Made by a program: the position numbers and the translations under genes. From NCBI GenBank assembly GCA_964462295.1, contig CAYWXH010000027.1:1-20465 (forward strand): a DNA stretch of 20,465 nt, written 5' to 3'. Shown piece by piece: positions 13,835 through 20,465 of this stretch (positions within the stretch are counted from its first letter, which is position 1; every line of letters begins with the position of its first letter). A model generated the notes under the pieces. The model did no database searches, was not told the origin of the DNA, and worked only from the letters and a program-made list of their open reading frames with translations. This stretch comes from JALVIU01 sp964462295 (GTDB lineage: Bacteria; Atribacterota; JALVIU01).

Positions 13835-14792
13835 ATCTTATCCTCGGATCAACAAGTATTAATAGTATATCTGCAATAAGATTTCCCATAAGAAGCAAAA
13901 AAGAACCAAGCATCAATGAGCCCATAACCAAATAAAGGTCCATACTTATAACAGCTTCCAATATAAGCTGACCCATACCAGGCCAGTTCATAACAATTTC
14001 TGTAAGGGCAGCCCCTGATAAAAGGCCAGGGATAGAAAGACCAAAAAGTGTAACCAATGGATTTATGGCATTTCTCAAAGCATGTTTATATATCACAGTC
14101 CGTTCTGATAACCCCTTTGCCCTGGCAGTTCTTACATAGTCAGAACGTAATGTCTCAAGAAGGTTTCCCCTCATCTGTCTCATAACAGATGCCATATCTG
14201 ATGTGCCAAGTACAATGGTGGGCAAGATAAGGTGCCAGATTCTATCCCATATTTTTCCCAAAAAAGATAAATGGTCATAATTAATACTTGTTACACCACC
14301 CACAGGAAACCACCCAGTTTTAGTAGCCATATACAAAAGCAAAAGTCCAAAAAAGAAATTCGGAATAGCAAGACCGAAAAATGCAATAAATGTAAAAAAT
14401 TTATCCATTAAAGAATATTCATGAACTGCAGAATAGATGCCTATAAGAATCCCAAAGGTCCATGCAAAAAGCATCGCAGAACTCATAAGAATTATTGTAT
14501 TTCCAATCCTCTTTGCAATAAGTGTAAAAACGGGGACCCTATATGCAAATGAATAACCAAAATCAAGATGAATAGCATTTTTAAGCCACATAAAGTATTG
14601 TACAATAACGGGTTTATCTAACCCAAAAGAGGCCTTGAGTCTTGCTATTGTCTCTGGAGAGACCTGTGGGTCTAAAAGCTTTTGAGAGAGAAAATCCCCC
14701 GGGGCTAAATTAATAATAAAAAAAGAGATAACAGATATGCCAAATAAAATAGGTATCATATAAAGAATTCTGCGAATTATATATTTATGCAT
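13827..14792 (-). CDS. Peptide ABC transporter permease, OppB/DppB type (set 1)
   Basis: A 321-residue OppB/DppB-family permease with about six membrane helices. The N-terminus YIIRRILYMIPILFGISVISFF and the ending ILLILVDPRIRYE are typical. The EAA loop that contacts the ATPase is RTARAKGLSERTVIYKHALRNA (221-242). It pairs with the extended OppC gene, whose start overlaps its stop. GAGGG sits 6 nt before the ATG, just downstream of the hairpin that follows oppA1. The substrate is probably oligopeptides or oligosaccharides; family-level sequence does not settle this. Confidence 0.95.
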   Translation of the reverse strand: MHKYIIRRILYMIPILFGISVISFFIINLAPGDFLSQKLLDPQVSPETIARLKASFGLDKPVIVQYFMWLKNAIHLDFGYSFAYRVPVFTLIAKRIGNTIILMSSAMLFAWTFGILIGIYSAVHEYSLMDKFFTFIAFFGLAIPNFFFGLLLLYMATKTGWFPVGGVTSINYDHLSFLGKIWDRIWHLILPTIVLGTSDMASVMRQMRGNLLETLRSDYVRTARAKGLSERTVIYKHALRNAINPLVTLFGLSIPGLLSGAALTEIVMNWPGMGQLILEAVISMDLYLVMGSLMLGSFLLLMGNLIADILLILVDPRIRYE

Positions 14793-14809
14793 CCTTTTCC
14801 CTCTTTATC

Positions 14810-14839
14810 AAAAAGGGGAGGAAGAACCCTCCCCTTTTT
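14810..14839 (-). terminator. Hairpin between oppA1 and oppB1 (attenuator)
   Basis: AAAAAGGGGAGG and CCTCCCCTTTTT form a perfect 12-bp stem with a 6-nt loop (14822-14827). On the minus strand the stem ends in five Ts, as in an intrinsic terminator, and lies between the oppA1 stop (14842) and the oppB1 start (14792). It probably stops part of the transcription or protects the oppA1 mRNA end. Confidence 0.85.
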
Positions 14840-14841
14840 AG

Positions 14842-16548
14842 CTATTTATCTAACCAGATTTCTTCTATATTCCAGAGTCCACCAACTTGTCCATAAGATG
14901 CAGGTTTTGCACCTTTTACATAATTTTTAAATGCCTCAAGTCTTACAGCCAATGCAGTATACAAAAATGGTAGCTCATCAGATGCAATATATTGCCATTT
15001 ATCATAAACTACCTTTCTTCCTTGGGTTGTAAGAATTTGAGCACCTATATCAAAGAGCATATCCACCTGTTTTTCCCAGCATTTTCTATTTTCTGGGTCA
15101 TAATTGAAGAAATGGAGCCCACCTTTTGAGTTCCAAACATTCTTACCACCGTTTGGCTCTACTCCACCGGTAAGACCTATAATGACTGCATCCCAGTCAC
15201 CCTTTGGTCTTGCAAGAAGCCTCTTTACAAGTGCGTTGAAGTCAATTGGGCTAAACTTTACTTCCATACCAAGTTTAGAAAGGTCTTCTTGAAGCATTGT
15301 ACCAAGGGCTTCTCTAGCCTTGTTTCCAGAATTTGTAAGTATTTCAAATTTTACAGGATTGCCATCTGCATCGTAAAGTTTATTGTCTTTTAATACAAAC
15401 CCACCTTTTTTAAGCTCTTCTTTTGCTTTGTCAAGATCGTATGGGTATTTTATTACTTTATCATTATAGAATGTCTTTACAGCAGGAGATATCGGGCTCC
15501 ACTGTTCTACACCGAAACCGTAAAGTACATTATCTATATAAGACTGACGGTCTATAGCATATGCTACTGCCTTTCTGAAGTGTTTGTTGTTAAACCATTT
15601 TCTCTTTACAGGATCTTTATGACTCCAACAAAATGTCACAAACTGGGAACCAAAAGTTGCACCAGATTTGTAAATAGTAAATCCTTTCTTTTTCTGCTCT
15701 GGTTCTAATACTGCATAGTCTTCACCTCTTAAAATGAGGTGATCAAGCTCTCCGGATTGAAACTTAAGAAGCTGTGTATCTTGATCAGGGACTATAAGCA
15801 TTACCATTCCATCAAGATATGGTAATCTCTTTCCGTTTTTATCAACTTTCCAATAATTTGGATTTCTCTCAAAGATTATCCTATCACCTTGTTTATACTC
15901 TTTAATAACAAAAGGTCCCATTCCTACTATCTCTTTAGGGTCGGTATCTACACCCCATGTTGTCATATACTTTCCAGATTTTACCGCCTCTTCCAATTTA
16001 TGTTTTGGCATAATTGGAATACCAACCTCTCTCAAAAATGGAGCAAAAGGTACAGGAAGTGTAAACTTTACAGTATAATCATCTACTTTCTCTACTTTAA
16101 AGGGTTTTCCTTCTACTGTAAGTACATCTCTCCAGTCTGTCTGAATCTTATCATTGTATGCGATATCATTAAATGTAAAGACTACATCATCTGCGGTAAA
16201 TGGCGCACCATCTGACCAAACTAGACCTTTTCTCAGATGAAAGGTCCATACAAGACCATCTTCTGACACATCCCAGGATTTTGCAAGCTCAGGAACTATA
16301 TCTGTGGTTACACTATCTTCTCCCACAAGACCAGAAAAAACAAAACCTAAAGGTGTGGTGGATGATGTTTCTTGAGCAAGGGGATAGTTAAAGGTTTTGG
16401 GTCCACTTCCAAAAACAGACCACACCAATGTTCCACCAAACTTACCCTCTACATTTACTTTTTCATATTCAGGTCCTTCTGCAAAAGCCAAAAGAGAAAA
16501 TGTAAAGATCAAAAGAAAAATAGTCAATAAAATACCTAGCTTTTTCAT
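14842..16548 (-). CDS. Peptide/solute-binding protein, SBP family 5 (set 1)
   Basis: A 568-residue exported binding protein of the OppA/DppA family (SBP_bac_5). Residues 1-23 form a signal peptide ending LLAFA before EGPEY; there is no lipobox Cys, so it is probably periplasmic and soluble. The family signature FHLRKGLVWSDGAPFTADDVVF lies near residue 107-128. It follows oppC2 by 21 nt, with AGGGAGG before the ATG, so both transporter sets are probably on one transcript. It is longer than the set 2 binding protein and differs much from it, which suggests a different ligand. Its longer length and the extended OppC1 may go together (inference). Confidence 0.94.
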   Translation of the reverse strand: MKKLGILLTIFLLIFTFSLLAFAEGPEYEKVNVEGKFGGTLVWSVFGSGPKTFNYPLAQETSSTTPLGFVFSGLVGEDSVTTDIVPELAKSWDVSEDGLVWTFHLRKGLVWSDGAPFTADDVVFTFNDIAYNDKIQTDWRDVLTVEGKPFKVEKVDDYTVKFTLPVPFAPFLREVGIPIMPKHKLEEAVKSGKYMTTWGVDTDPKEIVGMGPFVIKEYKQGDRIIFERNPNYWKVDKNGKRLPYLDGMVMLIVPDQDTQLLKFQSGELDHLILRGEDYAVLEPEQKKKGFTIYKSGATFGSQFVTFCWSHKDPVKRKWFNNKHFRKAVAYAIDRQSYIDNVLYGFGVEQWSPISPAVKTFYNDKVIKYPYDLDKAKEELKKGGFVLKDNKLYDADGNPVKFEILTNSGNKAREALGTMLQEDLSKLGMEVKFSPIDFNALVKRLLARPKGDWDAVIIGLTGGVEPNGGKNVWNSKGGLHFFNYDPENRKCWEKQVDMLFDIGAQILTTQGRKVVYDKWQYIASDELPFLYTALAVRLEAFKNYVKGAKPASYGQVGGLWNIEEIWLDK

Positions 16549-16569
16549 ACAAATACCTCCCTTTTTATT

Positions 16570-17487
16570 TTATTTCATTCTAGGGTCAAGGGCATCTCTT
16601 AACCCATCCCCCAAAAAGTTAAAGGCAAACATAGTTATGGCCATAGCAAGGCCAGGGAAAAGCACAAGATAAGGGTATGAACGCATAGCCTTATACCCTT
16701 CTGATATCATCATTCCCCAGCTCGGAGTGGGAGGGTTAACGCCAAGCCCTATAAAGCTTAGAAAGGCCTCAAACAATATGTAGCTTGGAATTGCAAGGGT
16801 TTGTTGCACAATACATGGACCAATGATATTGGGCAATATATGTCTAAATATAATCTTAGTATTTGATGCACCCTGGGCCACTGCTGCCTCTACAAACTCT
16901 TTTTCTCGTAGAGATAGGGTCATACCTCGTGCAAGCCTTGCCATACCTACCCATGCGGTAATGCCTATTCCAATAAATATAAACAAAAGTCCACCCATTG
17001 CATTATCCAACTGACTAAGATAATATGCAATCGTACCTGGCTTTATGTTTGCAAATGTAGATTTAAAGTAAACCATCATTATAATAATAAGTAAAAGAGT
17101 GGGAAATGCATACATTATATCCACTATTCGCATCATTATATTATCCAGTCTTCCCCCAAAATAACCGGATATTACACCATAGGTAACTCCTATTATAAAA
17201 CTTGTTGTTGCCCCCACAAAACCCACAGTGAGAGAGATTCTTGTACCATATATTATTCTCGAAAAAAGGTCTCTTCCCATAAAATCTGTACCAAGAAGAT
17301 GGGTTTTAGATGGTGGTTCATATGTTGCAAGAAAATCTCCCTCATCATATTTATATGGTGCAATAAGAGGGGCAAATATAGCAATAAGAATTAAAAAAAT
17401 AATTATTATACCCCCTAAAACTGCCGCCTTATTTTTTAAAAGTCTTTTAAAGGAATCTTTCCATAGACTTGTGTTTTCTTTATTCAT
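16570..17487 (-). CDS. Peptide ABC transporter permease, OppC/DppC type (set 2)
   Basis: A 305-residue permease of normal family length. Helix 1 (about 22-44) is followed by EPPSKTHLLGTDFMGRDLFSR (57-77), the standard OppC junction lacking the insertion of the set 1 protein. The EAA loop is EAAVAQGASNTKIIFRHILPN (200-220). The C-terminus FNFLGDGLRDALDPRMK is conserved. It begins 17 nt after the oppB2 stop with AAGGGG upstream, and is followed 21 nt later by oppA1. Confidence 0.96.
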   Translation of the reverse strand: MNKENTSLWKDSFKRLLKNKAAVLGGIIIIFLILIAIFAPLIAPYKYDEGDFLATYEPPSKTHLLGTDFMGRDLFSRIIYGTRISLTVGFVGATTSFIIGVTYGVISGYFGGRLDNIMMRIVDIMYAFPTLLLIIIMMVYFKSTFANIKPGTIAYYLSQLDNAMGGLLFIFIGIGITAWVGMARLARGMTLSLREKEFVEAAVAQGASNTKIIFRHILPNIIGPCIVQQTLAIPSYILFEAFLSFIGLGVNPPTPSWGMMISEGYKAMRSYPYLVLFPGLAMAITMFAFNFLGDGLRDALDPRMK

Positions 17488-17504
17488 CTTATCTACCCCT
17501 TACC

Positions 17505-18422
17505 TTACGAGTACTTTATCCTGGGATCAATCCAGGCATATGCAATATCTACTAAAAGATTTGCAGCAATAATCAAAACACCGTATAAAAGAATAACCCC
17601 CATAATAACAGGGTAGTCTCTATTACTTACGCTAACTATAAAATACTTTCCCATTCCAGGGATTCCAAATATCTGTTCTACTACCATGGAGCCGGTTATA
17701 AGATTTGCAAAAAGAGGCCCTAAGACTGTAACCACAGGAATAAGGGCATTTTTAAGTGCATGTTTCATAACTACTTCCCATTGAGAAAGCCCTTTAGCCT
17801 TTGCAGTACGGATATAATCCTCTCTTATCACTTGAAGCATACTTGCCCTTGTAAGCCTTGCAAGGAGTGCTGCATATCCAATGCCTAAAGTAATAGCAGG
17901 AAGTACTGCATGTCGAAATGATCCCCATCTGGCCACAGGGAACCATCGAAGTTTTAAGGCAAAGATCCATATGAGAAATGGACCTATCACCATACTTGGG
18001 ACAGAAACCCCTAAAATAGCAAAAAACATCGCTGTATAATCCACCGCTGTATTTTGTCGTAGGGCAGATATTATTCCCAGAGGAACACCTACTGCAAGGG
18101 CTATAAAAAGTGCCATTAATCCAAGTTGAAAAGATACGGGGAAATGGTCTCGAATTATATCCTCTACCTTTCTTGTCCTACTTGAATAGCTTGGCCCAAA
18201 GTCAAAATGGAGTACTCCGTTTAGATAAAGAAGGTATTGCTTCCAGAGAGGTTGGTCAAGATGATAGTATGATTCAAGATTTTTCACTATCTCCTCAGGA
18301 AGGGCCTTTTCTTTATCAAAAGGTCCCCCAGGGACACTATGTTCCAAAGCGAATGTTACAAGAGAGATAATTATCAAAACAGGTATTGCCCAGAGTAATC
18401 TACGAATTATATATGCTGTCAT
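17505..18422 (-). CDS. Peptide ABC transporter permease, OppB/DppB type (set 2)
   Basis: A 305-residue OppB/DppB permease with about six helices. It starts YIIRRLLWAIPVLIIISLVTF and ends VDIAYAWIDPRIKYS, both family hallmarks. The EAA loop IRTAKAKGLSQWEVVMKHALKN (204-225) docks the ATPase. The ATG follows AAGGAGA and lies downstream of a GC-rich hairpin after oppA2. It partners oppC2, 17 nt downstream. Confidence 0.96.
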   Translation of the reverse strand: MTAYIIRRLLWAIPVLIIISLVTFALEHSVPGGPFDKEKALPEEIVKNLESYYHLDQPLWKQYLLYLNGVLHFDFGPSYSSRTRKVEDIIRDHFPVSFQLGLMALFIALAVGVPLGIISALRQNTAVDYTAMFFAILGVSVPSMVIGPFLIWIFALKLRWFPVARWGSFRHAVLPAITLGIGYAALLARLTRASMLQVIREDYIRTAKAKGLSQWEVVMKHALKNALIPVVTVLGPLFANLITGSMVVEQIFGIPGMGKYFIVSVSNRDYPVIMGVILLYGVLIIAANLLVDIAYAWIDPRIKYS

Positions 18423-18451
18423 CTTTGGTTCTCCTTATTGCTTTTGTTTTT

Positions 18452-18473
18452 GGAGAGGGGAGAGCCCCTCTCC
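18452..18473 (-). other. Hairpin between oppA2 and oppB2
   Basis: GGAGAGGGG (18452-18460) and CCCCTCTCC (18465-18473) form a perfect 9-bp GC-rich stem with a 4-nt loop, in the 60-nt gap between oppA2 and oppB2. On the minus strand it is followed by A-rich sequence rather than Ts, so it looks more like an mRNA-stabilising or processing hairpin than a terminator. Confidence 0.75.
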
Positions 18474-18482
18474 ATTACTCAC

Positions 18483-20078
18483 TTATTTTTTTACTATTCT
18501 CCAATCCTTTATATGTTCTCCACCCATTGGTGCGTATGTTCTCTTGAGATAAGGTTTTGTTACATTTACTGTAGTATACCAGTATATAGGCGCAATTGCA
18601 GCATCCTGCTCACAAAGAATATATTCTGCCTGTTCATAAAGTTTCAAGCGCATCTTAGGATCCTGAATTCTTGCAGCCTTTTCTACTAGTTGATCATAAA
18701 AGTCATTCTTCCAATGTGTATGGTTTTGTGGAGATTTAGAGTTAAATACCTCATTTAGCCAGTTATTTGCATCAGGATAGTCTGCACACCAACCAAGACG
18801 GTAGATGTTATAGGCATCAGGATTAGACCTTAAAGTCTTAAGATATACCTTCCACTCCTGGTTAGTAAGTTTTACATTTACATTTAGATACTTCTTCCAC
18901 ATTGCCTGGATGGCCTGTGCAATCTTCCTATGTCCCTCAGATGTGTTAAACATAAGGACTACTTCTGGGAAGCCTTCGCCATTTGGATAGCCTGCCTCTG
19001 CGAGCCATTTCTTTGCCTGTTCTGGATTAAACCTTATGCCTATACCCTTTTCAGGTGGAACATGTCCAAATATTCCAGGACATACAAAGGTATATGCAGG
19101 TTTTTGTCCACCCTTTGTAATTCTCTCCACCAAGGTTTTTCTATCGATTGCAGCAGAGAATGCCTTTCTTACTAAAGGATTGTCAAATGGTGGCCTACTT
19201 GCATTAAAACCATAGTAGTATGTACAAAGAAATGGTGCTATGTAGAGTTCTTTGGAAAGTACTGGGTCTTTTTTGACCCTGTCTATATCTTCAATAGGTA
19301 CACCAACTGTATCGAGTTCTCCATTTTCGTACATAGCCATTGCGGTGGATTCTTCCTGTACCATATAGAACATAATCTTTTCAATCTGTACATTCTTTGC
19401 ATCAAAGTAGTCAGGGTTTTTCACTAAGACCATATGGTCTTCATGTTTCCACTCAACAAGTTTATATGGACCATTTGTTACAATATTCTTGGGATCTGTC
19501 CACTTATCCCCATATTTTTCAATTACCCACTTTGGTTGTGGTCTTGCAACCCACATACCTGCAATTGCAGGGAAATAGCCTGCAGGGGATTCAAGGGTAA
19601 ACTGTACGGTGTAATCATCAAGTGCCTTTACTCCCACATCATCTGCACTACCCTTTCCCGTATTGTATGCCTCTGCCCCTTTTATTATGTAAAGCACATA
19701 TGCATACTCAGATGCAGTCTTTGGATCAAGGGTCCTCTTCACACCATATACGATATCATGTGCTGTAACAGGATGGCCATCTGTCCATTTTACATCCTTT
19801 CTCATATAAAACGTCCAGGTAAGACCATCAGCCGATGCTTTCCACCTTGTCGCAAGCTCTGGAATAACTTCCATAGTATTATCATCGTAATCTGTAAGAC
19901 CTAAAAAGAGTTGTTCAATAACATTTACAGATGTAGTATCTGTGGCAAGTGCAGGATCGATTGTTGGTGGCTCTGTTCCAAGGTTAAATCTTAATGTAAT
20001 AGGTCCTCCTGCAAATGCGGTAAGTGTAAAAAGCACAAAACTAAACGCTAAAATTAAGAAAATAGCAATTCTTTTCAT
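18483..20078 (-). CDS. oppA: Oligopeptide-binding protein, SBP family 5 (OppA-like, set 2)
   Basis: A 531-residue exported binding protein. Residues 1-23 form a signal peptide ending TLTAFA before GGPIT, with no lipobox Cys. The mature start LRFNLGTEPPTIDPALATDTTS is typical of OppA and MppA oligopeptide receptors. The SBP_bac_5 signature FYMRKDVKWTDGHPVTAHDIVYGVKRTLDP lies near 93-122. The segment YRLGWCADYPDANNWLNEVF (near 426-445) also matches OppA. GAGGAGGTG precedes the ATG. A 78-nt gap separates it from the OppF-type gene and I see no convincing promoter there, so it is probably read with upstream genes. Confidence 0.95.
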   Translation of the reverse strand: MKRIAIFLILAFSFVLFTLTAFAGGPITLRFNLGTEPPTIDPALATDTTSVNVIEQLFLGLTDYDDNTMEVIPELATRWKASADGLTWTFYMRKDVKWTDGHPVTAHDIVYGVKRTLDPKTASEYAYVLYIIKGAEAYNTGKGSADDVGVKALDDYTVQFTLESPAGYFPAIAGMWVARPQPKWVIEKYGDKWTDPKNIVTNGPYKLVEWKHEDHMVLVKNPDYFDAKNVQIEKIMFYMVQEESTAMAMYENGELDTVGVPIEDIDRVKKDPVLSKELYIAPFLCTYYYGFNASRPPFDNPLVRKAFSAAIDRKTLVERITKGGQKPAYTFVCPGIFGHVPPEKGIGIRFNPEQAKKWLAEAGYPNGEGFPEVVLMFNTSEGHRKIAQAIQAMWKKYLNVNVKLTNQEWKVYLKTLRSNPDAYNIYRLGWCADYPDANNWLNEVFNSKSPQNHTHWKNDFYDQLVEKAARIQDPKMRLKLYEQAEYILCEQDAAIAPIYWYTTVNVTKPYLKRTYAPMGGEHIKDWRIVKK

Positions 20079-20156
20079 ACATACACCTCCTCTTTATTTT
20101 TTACTACAACATACTTAAAAATCTGTTAGCCTTTTTGTTCGTATCCACCCCCCTTC

Positions 20157-20465
20157 TCAATCATTTTTCAATGGAAAGTGGCAGGCTACATAATGTCCAT
20201 CACCAAGATCCTTTAACTCTGGCTCCTTCTCTTTACATATAGGTTTTGCATATCTACATCTTGTATGGAACCTACAACCTGATGGTGGATTTACAGGGCT
20301 TGGCACATCACCCTCTAAAATAATTCTCTGTTTTTTTACTTCCGGGTCTGGAATAGGTACGGCGGAGAGTAATGCCTCTGTATAGGGATGTGCTGGATGT
20401 TCAAATAGTTCTTCTGTTTCTGCAAGTTCCACTAACTTTCCAAGATACATAACGGCAACACGAGT
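20157..20465 (-). CDS. Oligopeptide ABC transporter ATP-binding protein, C-terminal part
   Basis: The 3' end (about 102 codons) of an OppF/OppD/DppD-type ATPase; the 5' part with the Walker motifs lies beyond the window. The visible segment starts TRVAVMYLGKLVELAETEELF, the usual end of the ATPase domain, followed by HPYTEALLSAVPIPDP and the oligopeptide C-terminal domain. Four cysteines in GCRFHTRCRYAKPIC and VACHF are kept; in a characterised DppD such cysteines hold a 4Fe-4S cluster. It stops 78 nt before oppA2. OppF and OppD cannot be told apart from this part alone. It probably energises one or both permease sets. Confidence 0.92.
   Translation of the reverse strand, partial: TRVAVMYLGKLVELAETEELFEHPAHPYTEALLSAVPIPDPEVKKQRIILEGDVPSPVNPPSGCRFHTRCRYAKPICKEKEPELKDLGDGHYVACHFPLKND

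Noticed and set aside
19434..19904. 156-residue Cys-rich plus-strand ORF antisense to oppA2
   Set aside because: Lies wholly inside a clear gene; composition reflects the opposite strand.
20079..20156. Promoter before oppA2
   Set aside because: No -35/-10 pair of reasonable quality could be found in the 78-bp gap.

Overview
The window is AT-rich bacterial DNA, 20.5 kb and almost entirely coding. Its genes point to an anaerobic, diderm (outer-membrane) bacterium, perhaps thermophilic. An LptF/LptG-type LPS permease and Sec-exported solute-binding proteins without a lipobox suggest two membranes. Rubrerythrin, desulfoferrodoxin and a small rubredoxin-like protein under a PerR-type regulator suggest strict anaerobic oxidant defence. 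I cannot name the phylum with confidence from sequence alone.

Layout. Positions 1-264 hold two copies of a dispersed palindromic repeat and a near-consensus sigma-70 promoter. It drives a rightward operon, lptG/F-like - purA - DUF3783-like small gene (265-2851), which ends at a bidirectional terminator (2851-2880). Everything to the right is on the minus strand, read right to left. From the right edge: the 3' end of an OppF/OppD-type ATPase, then two complete tandem peptide ABC transporter sets (oppA2-B2-C2, then oppA1-B1-C1). These run with little or no gap into trkH-trkA (K+ uptake), a MobB/Fe-S fusion, an exported NHL-repeat protein, tsaD and a D-2-hydroxyacid dehydrogenase-like gene ending at 6745. 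A new promoter at about 6702-6730 then starts a four-gene oxidant-defence operon: perR - RCKP-type rubredoxin-like protein (TTG start, 40 aa) - rubrerythrin - desulfoferrodoxin, closed by a terminator at 5115-5142. Last comes groES-groEL, preceded by a 334-bp control region.

How the genes work together. PerR carries all five metal-ligand residues expected of a peroxide sensor and probably controls its own operon. The operon products reduce superoxide (desulfoferrodoxin) and peroxide (rubrerythrin), with a small Fe/Zn-knuckle protein as a possible electron carrier. The groESL control region is the richest regulatory sequence here. It has two CIRCE operators with start points exactly 200 bp apart, a strong promoter ending just before the proximal one, and a perfect 15-bp 7-1-7 Fur/PerR-type palindrome overlapping the distal one, so heat-shock and metal/oxidant control may converge. 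The two oppA genes are each followed by a strong hairpin before the permease gene, which probably sets binding protein above permease.

No tRNA, rRNA, CRISPR array, insertion sequence or prophage gene was seen. I did not find a clearly undescribed multi-gene system. The most unusual items are the compound groESL control region, the permease with a 70-residue extracytoplasmic insertion, the MobB/Fe-S fusion, and the dehydrogenase lacking its usual catalytic glutamate.
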